A DNA stretch of 64,000 nucleotides from Ardenticatena maritima (GCF_001306175.1 NZ_LGKN01000004.1:186001-250000); one strand, 5' to 3'; positions 52,921-62,391 are shown, numbered from the stretch's first letter. Notes: generated by a model from the sequence alone, not told the origin. Numbers and translations are program-made.

Positions 52921-53685
52921 TCAGGCAAGCAGGCTATAGCCGCCATCCACAACAATGGTTTGCCCACGAATCATGTCGGCGTCGGGCGTGCAGAGGAAAG
53001 CCACCACGTTGGCGATGTCTTCAGGGGTGACGATACGCCCCGCGGGGGTGCGTTCAAGCCCGTTTTTGAGCATGGCTTCGCGGTTGGGGAAGTGTTTGAG
53101 CGCGTCGGTGTCCACCACGCCACCACTGACAGCGTTGGCTTTGATGTTGTAGGGCGCCAGTTCAACCGCCAGGTAGCGCGTCAGGGTTTCCACGGCGGCT
53201 TTGCTGATGCCGATGACCACATACTCAGGCAGCACAAACTGCGACCCCAAGCTCGAAATGCCGATGATGTGCCCACCGCCGCGTTTCTGCATGAGCGGCA
53301 CAGCGCGCTGCGCGGCAAAGAGATGACTGCGGGCGTTGATGTTCATCGTCCATTCCCACCCTTTGGGCTTCTGCTCCATGACAGGGCGAATGTAGCCGCT
53401 GGCGGCGTTGTTGACGAGGATATCCAACCCGTCGAACTCCTGCTCGATTTCGTCGAACATGGCGTTGAGCGAATCCAGGTCGCCCACGTCGGCTTTGATG
53501 GTGTGGCAACGCACACCGTAGGCGCGGATTTCTTCGGCGGTTTCCTCAGCGGCGGAGCGCTTGCGCAGATAGTTGATGATGACATCCGCCCCTTCGCTGG
53601 CGAATTTGAGGGCGATGGCTTTGCCGATGCCGCGGCTCCCGCCCGTCACCAGCACAATTTTCCCCTCGAAACGTTTTTGCGACAT
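52921..53685 (-). CDS. fabL: Enoyl-ACP reductase III (FabL-type SDR)
   Basis: A 254-residue short-chain dehydrogenase. The NADP loop is TGGSRGIGKA near residues 12-21, NNAAS follows near 90, and the catalytic region is ISSLGSQFVLPEYVVIGISK (Tyr-x6-Lys spacing as in FabL). The ending VSGGVVDTDALKHFPNRE and MIRGQTIVVDGGYSLL closely recalls Bacillus FabL. It reduces enoyl-ACP with NADPH in fatty-acid elongation. ATG 53685 is chosen: AGGAGG is 8 bases away, whereas ATG 53691 is too close. Confidence 0.87.
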   Translation of the reverse strand: MSQKRFEGKIVLVTGGSRGIGKAIALKFASEGADVIINYLRKRSAAEETAEEIRAYGVRCHTIKADVGDLDSLNAMFDEIEQEFDGLDILVNNAASGYIRPVMEQKPKGWEWTMNINARSHLFAAQRAVPLMQKRGGGHIIGISSLGSQFVLPEYVVIGISKAAVETLTRYLAVELAPYNIKANAVSGGVVDTDALKHFPNREAMLKNGLERTPAGRIVTPEDIANVVAFLCTPDADMIRGQTIVVDGGYSLLA

Positions 53686-53753
53686 GTGCATGTCCTCCTT
53701 TGTTCTGGTTGGCATTTGATTGCGCGTCTGGTGCAACCGTAAAGCAGAAACCC

Positions 53754-54197
53754 TCAAAGCTCGTCGGCGTAACGGGGCCACCGTTTCCCCGCTTTCTCGA
53801 TAACGCGGCGGTCGTTGTCGTACGTCGCCAGTTCCAATGCTTTCGCCAGCGGCCACCAGCGCACGTCGTCCACTTCGCTGAGTTGGGGGCGCAACGTGCC
53901 GCCAATGGGCTTCATGAGGAAGTAATCCACGAATTTGTGATGGCGCACATTGCGGCTGGCGTAGTACCAGTATTCGATGGTTTCCAGATGCGCCAGGGTA
54001 GCGACTTTGATGCCCGTTTCCTCTTCGACCTCGCGCCGTGCGGCTTCGGGCAGGCTTTCGTTGGGTTCCACTTGCCCTTTGGGAAGCGCCCAGCGCGTGC
54101 CGTTATGTGTGGCAATCATGAGGACGTCAGGGGCGTCGGCGGGACCCCGCAAGACGACGCCGCCGGCCGAATGAACCGTGATGGTTTTGACACGCAT
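53754..54197 (-). CDS. Nudix hydrolase
   Basis: A 147-residue Nudix protein with the complete box GQVEPNESLPEAARREVEEETG near residue 48-69 (G-x5-E-x7-RE-x2-EE-xG pattern; quoted parts: GQVEPNE, RREVEEETG). ALPKGQVE is typical of diadenosine polyphosphate (Ap4A)-type hydrolases, and HKFVDYFLM is the second strand. ATG 54197 follows GGAAGAG. It lies 68 bases upstream of fabL and may be co-transcribed. Substrate is not certain. Confidence 0.87.
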   Translation of the reverse strand: MRVKTITVHSAGGVVLRGPADAPDVLMIATHNGTRWALPKGQVEPNESLPEAARREVEEETGIKVATLAHLETIEYWYYASRNVRHHKFVDYFLMKPIGGTLRPQLSEVDDVRWWPLAKALELATYDNDRRVIEKAGKRWPRYADEL

Positions 54198-54575
54198 GGT
54201 TGTTCTCTTCCCGTGGTTGCTCATCATGACGTCTAATTTATGCGGTTTTTGGCAAGATGAGCAAATGGACGCCGAGAGCAACTGTTCGCCCCCTCTCGTT
54301 TTGACGCCTGTTTTTCTTGAAACGGTGAAAAGAACCATGCGACAATTTTGAACATTCTGACGTTTCATTTCATACTTACTGGAACCCGTGCGCGCTCTTG
54401 TCCCGCGTTCCACGTTTCCGCTGACACCTCACCCTGCCGTTGCGTCTTTCCCTGCGCCAAAAGAGTGTTCGCACTCCTCGTTGGACTGCTTCGTTGTCGT
54501 GCCCCGCCGTATCGGAGACTGGTGGCTGTATCGGTTTCGCGGTTTGAGTAAGAAGTGAGGAAAGGAGTTTTCTGT
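54198..54575. other. Divergent intergenic region
   Basis: These 378 bases separate the Nudix gene (-) from the six-repeat secreted protein (+). They contain a leftward promoter candidate (54235-54264). I see no convincing rightward promoter and no gene; short open frames here have no ribosome sites or recognisable content. Confidence 0.5.
54235..54264 (-). promoter_or_regulatory. Promoter candidate of the Nudix-fabL pair
   Basis: On the minus strand TTGCTC, an 18-base spacer and TAAATT precede the ATG at 54197 by about 37 bases. Confidence 0.35.
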
Positions 54576-56297
54576 ATGAAGGGCTTGCGCTTTGGTCTCT
54601 TTGCGGCGCTTGTTGCCGCAGTGCTGACATTGACGCAACAGACGGACTTCCCCGAAACAGTCTCGGCAGGTGGCTTTCCCACCCCTTCGGCGACAGGCGG
54701 CACCTACTTTGTGCATATCGCCTCCGCCGATAACAACGTCAGCGGGTACATGACGGAAATTCAACACCCTCTGCTGGACGAACAGCCAAATGCGATTTTC
54801 TTCGTCACACCGGTATGGGGACCGTTGCAAATTCCAGGCGTTTACTACGAGGACCCTTTCGGCGTCATCTATTCTGACACGACGAAGCGCTGGCGCATTT
54901 TCAGCCAAGGGGCGGCTTCAATCCCCAACGGCGCCGCCTTCAACATCTACATTCCCGACAGCACTGTCCCCGCTTTCGTCCACACAGCCACACCCAGCAA
55001 TACAACCGATTACTACACCGAAGTCTCATCCCCCTATCTCACCGCACCCGACGACATCGTGCTGGTGACGCAACGGTGGGGGGCGAATCAAGTTGTGTTC
55101 AACAACCACCACATTGGCGTCTCGTATGATGGTGGATGGATCATCTTCAACCACGACCAGGCAGACATCGCCAACAACGCCGAATTCAATGTCGCGGTGG
55201 TTTCCAAAATGAACCGCGCTTTCCAACACTTCACAACGTCCGCGAACGTTTCCGGGCATATCTCCTACATTTCACACCCACTCACCGACAACCGCCCCGA
55301 AGCCCTGCTCATGAGCACCTCCAGCAGTATTGGCGCCTTCAATCCCCACGGGACAGGCGTCTGGTACAACACCAGTCAACGCCAATGGAGCGTCTTCAAC
55401 CAGGATCTTGCAGCGATGCCCGCCTCACCAATCCCGATACCTTTCAACATGCTGGTTGCGCCACAAACACCTGTTCAGTTGAGCAAGAAGGAACCGAACC
55501 CTACATCAAATTATGTGCTTTTGGATCATCCACTGCTGAACAGCAATATCGGGGCGCTGGTGTTTGCCACCACACGCGGCGTGGTGACCAATGAGTCGCC
55601 CACCGGGGTCTTTTTCAGCCCAAGCACGCCGCTTTCCACCCAAGGGGTTGCAACACCTTCACAAGTGCTCGGTCAGTGGGCGGTTTACAATGAGGATTTG
55701 GCGTTGATGCCCGACAACATCGAGTTCAACATCTTTGCGCCGCCCCCCTCACTGCGGGCCTTTGTCCATACGACAACCAGCGAGAACGTGGATGGACACC
55801 GCACCATCCTGGACCACCCCATGCTAAACAACAACCCTGACGCTATCGCCTTTGTGGAGCATTCGTGGAACCCAAACGGAGCTGTGCCGGGAACGTACCA
55901 CGACCACTACGTCGGCTTGTACTACGACCAGGGTTTGGGACGCTGGGTCATCTTCAATCAAGACTTAGCCACAATGGCAACGGGGCGTTTCTTCAACGTG
56001 TTTGTCGCCAACAACATGCCCAACGCCTTCATTCATCAGGTGACCAACGGCAATGGGGCAAACGGCACCATTTCGTACCTTGATTCGCCATTGACCAACG
56101 GCAACCCCGCGGCGATTATCATCATCACCCCGCGTTACGGCTTCACCAATGATTTTCCGGTTGGTGTCTGGTATCACCCCACGTTGGAACAATGGGCGAT
56201 CGTCTCGCAAGACGGCTCAGAGTTTAGCAACCTCCACCTTTTCAACGTGCTTGTCGTCACCAACTCGGTCTATCTCCCACTCGTCACCACCGATTGA
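54576..56297 (+). CDS. Secreted protein with six repeats (DUF7452-like)
   Basis: A 573-residue exported protein. The signal peptide is MKGLRFGLFAALVAAVLTL, with cleavage probably near QQT or SAG. The rest is six diverged copies of an 80-90 residue unit, beginning near residues 43, 130, 209, 294, 379 and 464. Each has FVHTAT-like start, a DHPLLN-NPDAI strand, GVYYD and RWxIFNQDLxxMP, then FNVFV. The last repeat ends VYLPLVTTD. I chose ATG 54576 (AGGAG 8 bases upstream) over an earlier one. Repeats of this kind are seen in extracellular proteins; ligand unknown. A terminator hairpin follows. Confidence 0.83.
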   Translation: MKGLRFGLFAALVAAVLTLTQQTDFPETVSAGGFPTPSATGGTYFVHIASADNNVSGYMTEIQHPLLDEQPNAIFFVTPVWGPLQIPGVYYEDPFGVIYSDTTKRWRIFSQGAASIPNGAAFNIYIPDSTVPAFVHTATPSNTTDYYTEVSSPYLTAPDDIVLVTQRWGANQVVFNNHHIGVSYDGGWIIFNHDQADIANNAEFNVAVVSKMNRAFQHFTTSANVSGHISYISHPLTDNRPEALLMSTSSSIGAFNPHGTGVWYNTSQRQWSVFNQDLAAMPASPIPIPFNMLVAPQTPVQLSKKEPNPTSNYVLLDHPLLNSNIGALVFATTRGVVTNESPTGVFFSPSTPLSTQGVATPSQVLGQWAVYNEDLALMPDNIEFNIFAPPPSLRAFVHTTTSENVDGHRTILDHPMLNNNPDAIAFVEHSWNPNGAVPGTYHDHYVGLYYDQGLGRWVIFNQDLATMATGRFFNVFVANNMPNAFIHQVTNGNGANGTISYLDSPLTNGNPAAIIIITPRYGFTNDFPVGVWYHPTLEQWAIVSQDGSEFSNLHLFNVLVVTNSVYLPLVTTD

Positions 56298-56315
56298 GCC
56301 CCCCGACGCCACACA

Positions 56316-56342
56316 AAACGGGCGCCCGCACTGGGCGCCCGT
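56316..56342. terminator. Bidirectional terminator, repeat protein / acyl-CoA dehydrogenase
   Basis: AACGGGCGCCC (56316-56326) and GGGCGCCCGTT (56332-56342) form a perfect 11-bp stem with a 5-base loop between convergent genes; TTTT-like tract follows on the minus strand (TTTTGTG). Confidence 0.85.
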
Positions 56343-56365
56343 TGCTCACACACCTGGGGTTGCGC

Positions 56366-57514
56366 CTATTCCATCTCGCGCAAAATGCGGCGGGCAATCA
56401 CCAACCGCATGATTTCGCTTGTGCCTTCGCCGATTTGCGTCAGCCGGTTGTCGCGGTAGTAGCGTTCGACTGGAAACTCACGGCTGTACCCCATGCCGCC
56501 ATGGATTTGAATCGCCTCGAAGCAGGCTTTTTCGGCGGCTTCGCTGGCAAAGAGTTTCGCCATCGCGGCGGCCTTGGTGTAGGGCTGACCTGTGTCTTTC
56601 AGGTGAGCGGCTTTGTAAATCAGCAAGCGGGCGGCTTCCAGCAAGGTGGCCATGTCAGCCAGCTTGAACTGAATAGCCTGGAAGTCGGCGATAGGATGCC
56701 CGAACGCATGGCGCTCTTTGGCGTAGGAGACGGCGGCTTCATACGCGGCGCGCCCCAAGCCCAACGCCATGGCGGCAATGCTGATACGCCCGCCGTCCAG
56801 CGTTTTCATGAACTGGATGAACCCCTTGTTTTCAGCCCCCAGCATGTTTTCAGCCGGCACGCGGCAATCTTCAAAGAAAAGTTGCGACGTCACAGACCCC
56901 TTCAAGCCCATCTTGGGCTCGTTCTTGCCCACCTTGAAGCCCGGATTGTCGGCTTCGACAATGAAGTTGGAGATACCGTGATGCCCCGCGTCGGGGTCGG
57001 TGACCGCCGCCACCACAATGAAATCGGCGACGCCCCCGTTGGTAATCCACATTTTTTGCCCGTTGATGACCCATTCGTTGCCGTCGCGCACGGCGCGCGT
57101 CTTCAAGCGCGAAGCGTCCGACCCCGCGTGCGGTTCGGTCAACCCGAACGCGCCAATGGCTTTGCCGCTCGCCAGCGGCACCAGGTACTTGCGCTTCTGC
57201 TCCTCAGTCCCGAACATGTAAATCGGGTTGCACGCCAGCGAGACATGGGCGGCATAACTGAGCGCGGTTGAGCCACATGCGGCGGCAATTTCTTCCACCG
57301 CCAGCGCATAGCTGAGTGTATCGCCACCCGCGCCGCCGTATTCTTCGGGGAAGGGCAAGCCCATCAAGCCCAATTCAGCCATGGCTTCAAAGTTTTCGCG
57401 TGGGAAACGACCTGTTTCGTCAACTTCTTTGGCGCGTGGGGCAATCACATCGCGGGCAAGTTCGCGCACGGTGTCGCGAATGAGGCGTTGCTCTTCGGTG
57501 AGCGAGAAATCCAT
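56366..57514 (-). CDS. Acyl-CoA dehydrogenase
   Basis: A 382-residue FAD flavoenzyme for the alpha-beta dehydrogenation of acyl-CoA. GAFGLTEPHAGSDAS near residue 121 and WITNGG near 155 bind FAD and substrate, and RDNRLTQIGEGTSEIMRLVIAR near the C-terminus has the catalytic Glu (quoted in part: QIGEGTSEI). The sequence is most like the short/branched-chain group, but chain length cannot be fixed by eye. It stands alone, with a small zinc-ribbon gene 51 bases upstream. Confidence 0.93.
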   Translation of the reverse strand: MDFSLTEEQRLIRDTVRELARDVIAPRAKEVDETGRFPRENFEAMAELGLMGLPFPEEYGGAGGDTLSYALAVEEIAAACGSTALSYAAHVSLACNPIYMFGTEEQKRKYLVPLASGKAIGAFGLTEPHAGSDASRLKTRAVRDGNEWVINGQKMWITNGGVADFIVVAAVTDPDAGHHGISNFIVEADNPGFKVGKNEPKMGLKGSVTSQLFFEDCRVPAENMLGAENKGFIQFMKTLDGGRISIAAMALGLGRAAYEAAVSYAKERHAFGHPIADFQAIQFKLADMATLLEAARLLIYKAAHLKDTGQPYTKAAAMAKLFASEAAEKACFEAIQIHGGMGYSREFPVERYYRDNRLTQIGEGTSEIMRLVIARRILREME

Positions 57515-57565
57515 GGGTCTATCCTCCTTGATAGTGTGCTATTGTTTGGTTTGGGGAACAGCCGA

Positions 57566-57790
57566 CTACCACAACAACAATGCAGCCACGACGCCAATCA
57601 CAAACAATCCGATGAGAATCACGCCGAACGCCAACAAGAGCGGTTCAAGCGCGAGTTTCCACACGGAAGGCGTCGGTTCGATGAGTTCGTAGCGCCCATC
57701 GGACGTGAGACGCATGAGCTGCGCGCCACACGCTTCGCATTTGGGTTGAACAGGCACCATCTGCTTGCATTTGGGGCATACGGTCGGCAT
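57566..57790 (-). CDS. Small zinc-ribbon membrane protein
   Basis: A 74-residue protein. The N-terminus has CPKC and CEAC, a four-cysteine zinc ribbon, followed by a short linker and one C-terminal helix (LLLAFGVILIGLFVIGVVAALLL). AGGAGGG precedes ATG 57790, and an earlier start would add 15 non-conserved residues. It is probably tail-anchored with the ribbon in the cytosol. Function unknown. Confidence 0.75.
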   Translation of the reverse strand: MPTVCPKCKQMVPVQPKCEACGAQLMRLTSDGRYELIEPTPSVWKLALEPLLLAFGVILIGLFVIGVVAALLLW

Positions 57791-57835
57791 AGCACCCTCC
57801 TGAACGCCATTATAGCCAACTGTGGCGAGAGGCAA

Positions 57836-58420
57836 CTATGTTTGCCAACGGTGCACCACAACGTGCAACAACACTTCGGACAGAAACGCAAGCCGCGCCA
57901 CATCGAACTGGTCGGGGGTGAGGGTGGCTTGCGCGTAGAAAATGTCCGAAAGTTCAGCGCATTTGCGTTGCACACGGCGCACGTGCGGCGTCGGCGAAGC
58001 CAGTTCGTGGTGCAACAGCGCCAGTGCCGCTTGCGCATCGTGAATATCGGTGGCGTCGCGCATGTGGCGCGCCTGGCGCGCCGCTTCAAACTCCCGCGCC
58101 AGCAGCAACACCACGCGGTGCAGAGCGGCGGCGGTGGGCGTGGGGTCGCGCGCTAGGGGGGGCAACAGAGCAGGGTCGAGTGTCGCGAGGGTCTGCGCCC
58201 CGCTCCGCAAGGCGCGCGCCAGGGCAAGCCAATCGGTGGGCGCGGCGTCGGGGGTGTTCACAATGCGCTGGGCGTCAAGCAAGGCGCGGTGTTCGTCACG
58301 CAGGAGCGCCAGGCGGGCTTCCACTTCAGCGTCGCCCAATTCGGCACGACGCGCTTCCAGCGCCGCCATCTCACGTTCCAGCGCCTTCAAACGGGCGCGT
58401 TGGTCGGCTGTACGTGCCAT
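57836..58420 (-). CDS. Alanine- and arginine-rich helical protein, hypothetical
   Basis: A 194-residue protein, mostly helical. The N-terminus (QRARLKALEREMAALEARRAEL) is a strong coiled coil, followed by an Ala/Leu/Arg-rich helical region and a His-rich section (LLHHELASPTPHVRRVQ). I see no known motif. It lies between a Nudix/NrtR-like gene 12 bases upstream and the zinc-ribbon protein, so the three may form a transcript. The coding case rests on spacing and open length. Confidence 0.6.
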   Translation of the reverse strand: MARTADQRARLKALEREMAALEARRAELGDAEVEARLALLRDEHRALLDAQRIVNTPDAAPTDWLALARALRSGAQTLATLDPALLPPLARDPTPTAAALHRVVLLLAREFEAARQARHMRDATDIHDAQAALALLHHELASPTPHVRRVQRKCAELSDIFYAQATLTPDQFDVARLAFLSEVLLHVVVHRWQT

Positions 58421-58432
58421 GCGGGGCTCCTT

Positions 58433-59113
58433 TCAGGGAAAGAGACGGCGGGCGGTGCTTTCCACCGTGGCTTCGCGGCGAAAACGGTAGAGCCGCGCCG
58501 GACGATGACCGCCGGACTTGAATTCATCTGTTTCTTCCAGAATACCCGCCGACAAGACTTTTCGCCGAAAGTTTCGCTTGTCCAGTTGTTCACGCAAAAT
58601 CGTTTCGTAGGCGGTTTGCAATTCGGTCAACGTGAATGTTTCCGGCAGCAGTTGAAACCCCACAGCGGTGTATTCAAGTTTGTAGCGCAAGCGTTGCAGA
58701 GCATACGCCAGAATATCGGCATGGTCGAACGCCAGCGGCGGCGGTTCGTAGGCGGGCCACCAGCCCCGCTCCGTGGAACGGGGGCTTTGGACATCCAGCG
58801 GCAGCCGGTCGGCGCTGACCAGCGCAAAATACGCCACGGTCACCACACGCTGGCGCGGGTCGCGTTCGGGGTGTCCAAAGGTATACAGCTGTTCGAGATA
58901 GACATCGGTGGCGCCGCTTTCTTCGTAGAGCACCCGCCGCGCCGCTTCTTCCAGCGATTCATCCGGCTGGACAAAGCCACCTGGCAGCGCCCACATTCCC
59001 GCAAAGGGTTCATGACGCCGACGAATGAGCAAGACTTTCAGTTCATCATCCAGCAAGGTGAAGATGACGACATCCACCGTCAAGGCAATGTGCTGGTCAA
59101 AGGCTTCAGGCAT
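58433..59113 (-). CDS. NrtR-like Nudix-winged-helix protein
   Basis: A 226-residue protein. Residues about 8-140 are a Nudix fold with [23 protein letters not shown]; the usual RE of the box is RV, so catalysis may be lost. Residues about 145-226 look like the winged helix of NrtR ([27 protein letters not shown] in part: [20 protein letters not shown]), ending with RPARLYRF. NrtR proteins sense ADP-ribose and repress NAD-synthesis genes. No NAD-synthesis gene is adjacent; an ADP-ribose hydrolase remains possible. Confidence 0.82.
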   Translation of the reverse strand: MPEAFDQHIALTVDVVIFTLLDDELKVLLIRRRHEPFAGMWALPGGFVQPDESLEEAARRVLYEESGATDVYLEQLYTFGHPERDPRQRVVTVAYFALVSADRLPLDVQSPRSTERGWWPAYEPPPLAFDHADILAYALQRLRYKLEYTAVGFQLLPETFTLTELQTAYETILREQLDKRNFRRKVLSAGILEETDEFKSGGHRPARLYRFRREATVESTARRLFP

Positions 59114-59339
59114 GGCTCCTGGCTCAGGTGTTTTGGTGTCGGGCTGACACTTTTATGGTAATCGAGGAAAGGGCGAAAGGCAAAAGCCGAAAACGCCAGG
59201 CATACGCCCGCTTTTTGCGCGCACTTTGCACCTTGACAGTGCAATTTGCTGTATGGTATGCTCCCCACCACACAACCAGCACACACCACCGCCAACGACC
59301 TGATCGCCCATCTCCAATTGTCAATCATCAATCAGAACC

Positions 59340-60434
59340 ATGGCTGAGCCAACCACATCCCAAGCCTACTGGATTGCTTTCAACCACGTGCCGGGCATCG
59401 GTCCCGCCAAAACAAGCCGCCTGCTGGCGCATTTCGGTTCACTACAAGCCGCGTGGGAAGCCACCCCCGGACAACTCGCCGCCGCCGGGCTGGATCGCCG
59501 CGCCATCGAGCAACTGGTGGCGGTGCGGCGCACCTTCTCTTTCGAGAAGACGCTCGCCCATCTCGAACGCCACGGCATCACCGTGCTCACATGGGACGAC
59601 GACGCCTACCCCGCTCGCCTACGCACCATTCCCGCCTCGCCCCCCGTGCTCTACGTGCGCGGCAGCCTCACGCCCGAAGATGAGTGGGCGCTCGCCGTTG
59701 TCGGCACGCGGCGCATCACGCGCTACGGGCAGGAAGTCACCCGTCGCCTGGTCGAACCGCTTGCCGCCGAGGGCGTCACCATCGTAAGCGGGCTGGCGCT
59801 CGGCGTGGACGCCCTCGCCCACCGCACAGCACTCGACGCTGGCGGGCGCACCATCGCCGTGCTGGGGAGCGGCGTTGACCAGATTTACCCATCCTCAAAC
59901 CGCGCACTGGCGCGCCGAATCATTGAACACGGCGCCCTCATCAGCGACTACCCGCCAGGCACGCCCCCCGAACCCAACAACTTCCCACCGCGCAACCGCA
60001 TCATCAGCGGCTTGTCGCTTGGCGTGCTCGTCATCGAAGCCGGCGAAAAAAGCGGCGCCCTCATCACCGCCAACTACGCCCTCGAACAGGGGCGCGAAGT
60101 GCTGGCAGTCCCCGGAAGCATTCTCAGCGCCCAAAGCCGCGGCACCAACCGCCTCATCGCCGACGGGGCAACCCCCGTCTGCTCAGCCGAGGACATTTTG
60201 CAAGCCCTCAACCTTGAATGGCTCGACAGCCAACGCGAAGTCCAGCGTATCGCGCCCGAAAACCCACTCGAACAAGCCATCCTCGACGCCCTGCGCGACG
60301 GTCCGCGCCACGTGGACGACCTAGGGCGCACGCTCGATTTGGACGCGGCTACGGTTACAAGTACACTCGCTTTTCTAGAATTGAAAGGACACGTGCGCGC
60401 CGTTGGCGGCATGACATACGTGCGCGTACGCTAA
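59340..60434 (+). CDS. dprA: DNA processing protein DprA
   Basis: A 364-residue protein that loads RecA on incoming single-stranded DNA. The Rossmann-like core carries VVGTRRITRYG near residue 120, VSGLALGVDALAHR near 147, FPPRNRIISGLS near 217, EAGEKSGALITANYALEQGREV and VPG. The N-terminal HhH-like region (FNHVPGIGPAKTSRLL) and a C-terminal winged-helix domain (EQAILDALRDGPRHVDDLGRTL) complete the long form. It suggests competence for natural transformation or recombination repair. manC follows after 30 bases. Confidence 0.95.
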   Translation: MAEPTTSQAYWIAFNHVPGIGPAKTSRLLAHFGSLQAAWEATPGQLAAAGLDRRAIEQLVAVRRTFSFEKTLAHLERHGITVLTWDDDAYPARLRTIPASPPVLYVRGSLTPEDEWALAVVGTRRITRYGQEVTRRLVEPLAAEGVTIVSGLALGVDALAHRTALDAGGRTIAVLGSGVDQIYPSSNRALARRIIEHGALISDYPPGTPPEPNNFPPRNRIISGLSLGVLVIEAGEKSGALITANYALEQGREVLAVPGSILSAQSRGTNRLIADGATPVCSAEDILQALNLEWLDSQREVQRIAPENPLEQAILDALRDGPRHVDDLGRTLDLDAATVTSTLAFLELKGHVRAVGGMTYVRVR

Positions 60435-60464
60435 CAAGCAGATGGTGGAAACGAGGAGAAGACG

Positions 60465-61550
60465 ATGACAACAAGCAACCTCTATGCGCTCATCCTGGCC
60501 GGCGGCGTCGGTACACGCCTCTGGCCGCGCAGTCGCAGCCACAAACCCAAACAACTGCTCGCCCTCACCGGCGAGCGTTCGCTCTTGCAAATGACGGTAG
60601 ACCGCGTTCGGCCGCTCTTGCCGCCCGAACGCATCTTCATCATGACCAACCGCGAATACGTGGACGCCATCCGCGAACAGGTGCCCGATATTCCCGCAGA
60701 CCACATCATCGGCGAACCAGCCATGCGCGGCACCGCACCCGCCATCGGATTGGGGGCGGTGCTCATTCGGCGGCTCGACCCCGACGCCACCATGGCATCA
60801 CTGCACGCCGACCACTACTTCGCCGACGAAGAGCAATTTCGGCGCGCCCTCATCGCCGCCACCGACGTCGCCCAGGGCAAATGGCTGGTCAACCTGGGGG
60901 TTCGCCCCACCTACCCCGCAACCGGCTACGGCTACGTGGAACTCGCCGAAGAACTGGGCACGTTCAACGAGCACCCAGCCTACCGCGTGCTCCGCTTCAA
61001 AGAAAAACCCGACCTCGAAACGGCGCGCCATTTTGTCGCTTCGGGGCGCTTTCTCTGGAACAGTGGTATTTTTTGCTGGCGCGTGGATACTATTCTTGAA
61101 GAATTCGCCCGCCACTTGCCCGAACACACCGCCGCCCTCGAACGCATTGCCGCCGCCGTCGGCACACCCGACGCCGCCGAGGTGCTCGAACGCGAATGGC
61201 TGGCGCTCCCCGGCGAAACCACCATTGACCACGGCATCATGGAAAAAGCCGAGCGTGTCGCCACTGTGCCTATGGCCGCCGGCTGGAACGATATCGGCAG
61301 TTGGGACAGCCTGGCGGAACTTCTGGACCACGATGAACAAGGCAACCATATCGAGGGCGATACGCTGGTGATTGACGGGGAGCGCATTTTCGTGCAAAGT
61401 GAAGGGCGCTTTCTGGCACTCATCGGCCTCAGCGACGTGATTGTTGTCAACACGCCCGACGCCACGCTCATCTGTCGCGCCGGTCGTAGCCAGGACGTCA
61501 AGCACGTTGTCAAATGGTTGAAACAACACGGGCGCACCGACTTGCTTTGA
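60465..61550 (+). CDS. manC: Mannose-1-phosphate guanylyltransferase
   Basis: A 361-residue nucleotidyltransferase that makes GDP-mannose from mannose-1-phosphate and GTP. The signature LAGGVGTRLWPRSRSHKPKQ near residues 11-30 is diagnostic, as are RGTAPAIGLGA, HADHYF and FKEKPD. The C-terminus stops before the isomerase domain found in the long bifunctional ManC. It supplies GDP-mannose for glycans; no manB is adjacent. Confidence 0.93.
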   Translation: MTTSNLYALILAGGVGTRLWPRSRSHKPKQLLALTGERSLLQMTVDRVRPLLPPERIFIMTNREYVDAIREQVPDIPADHIIGEPAMRGTAPAIGLGAVLIRRLDPDATMASLHADHYFADEEQFRRALIAATDVAQGKWLVNLGVRPTYPATGYGYVELAEELGTFNEHPAYRVLRFKEKPDLETARHFVASGRFLWNSGIFCWRVDTILEEFARHLPEHTAALERIAAAVGTPDAAEVLEREWLALPGETTIDHGIMEKAERVATVPMAAGWNDIGSWDSLAELLDHDEQGNHIEGDTLVIDGERIFVQSEGRFLALIGLSDVIVVNTPDATLICRAGRSQDVKHVVKWLKQHGRTDLL

Positions 61551-61575
61551 GCAGAAAGAAGAAAGAGGAAGTTTC

Positions 61576-62343
61576 ATGTACGAAGAAGGTTGGGTTTCTG
61601 ACGAATCGGGGTTCGATTTTGTCGAACGCTTCCGCCGTGTCCTGTTGGACCCCACAAGCAGCCCGGAAGAACAGCGCGAAGCCGCACGCATTCTCATGCA
61701 AATTGGCTCCGCCGAAGCTGTGGACGCCTTGCGGTGGTTCGCAGAACACGGCGAACCTGACCTGGCGTTTGACGTTCGCCTGGCATTGAAAGAAATGCAA
61801 ATCTATGCCATCGAAGGCGAACCCGATTGGGATACCCAAAACCTCTTGATGGAAGAAATCATCAACGAAGCAGAGGCGCTGTTCGCCATTCTGGGGCGCG
61901 GCGCCAACCGCGAGACCTGGATTGACGCGCTCGCCGAGCGCCTCTACCGCGAAGGGCACGACATCATCGAAGGCGCGCGCGCCATGATGCGCTACAACAC
62001 CCATGTCATCGAACTGCTGCCTGTTGACATGATTGTGGACGGGCTTCTCGTGGTGCATTTTTGGACGGCTGAGGACAGTCTGAACGCGCTCTCGCTGGGC
62101 AATCAGCCACCGCGGCTCTTCACCGAGGAGTACGACGAAGCAGACGACCCGGACGTTCCCATTGACCCGCTCGATGAGTGCTACGCCCGTGTCCGCACAG
62201 CCGACTTCTTTGTGGGGCTGCTGCTGGACGTGAGCGGCGACCAGTTGACATCCGACTTCGTTTTCAACAACTTTTATCGCCGCACCTTCCCATACGTGGA
62301 ATACATCCTGTCCATACCGAAAGGAAAACGTCGGCGACAATAG
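61576..62343 (+). CDS. Acidic helical protein, hypothetical
   Basis: A 255-residue, strongly acidic protein. The first half looks like HEAT-type helices (SSPEEQREAARILMQIGSAEA and GEPDLAFDVRLALKEMQ). The second half is mixed and ends SIPKGKRRRQ. No catalytic motif or signal was recognised. A good ribosome site (AAAGAGGAAG) precedes ATG 61576. It lies between manC and topA in the same direction, with 25-base and about 48-base gaps. Confidence 0.72.
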   Translation: MYEEGWVSDESGFDFVERFRRVLLDPTSSPEEQREAARILMQIGSAEAVDALRWFAEHGEPDLAFDVRLALKEMQIYAIEGEPDWDTQNLLMEEIINEAEALFAILGRGANRETWIDALAERLYREGHDIIEGARAMMRYNTHVIELLPVDMIVDGLLVVHFWTAEDSLNALSLGNQPPRLFTEEYDEADDPDVPIDPLDECYARVRTADFFVGLLLDVSGDQLTSDFVFNNFYRRTFPYVEYILSIPKGKRRRQ

Positions 62344-62391
62344 ACGCACAACAGTGAGAAGAACGGAAAAGTCAAAAAAGGTGTGAACGAC

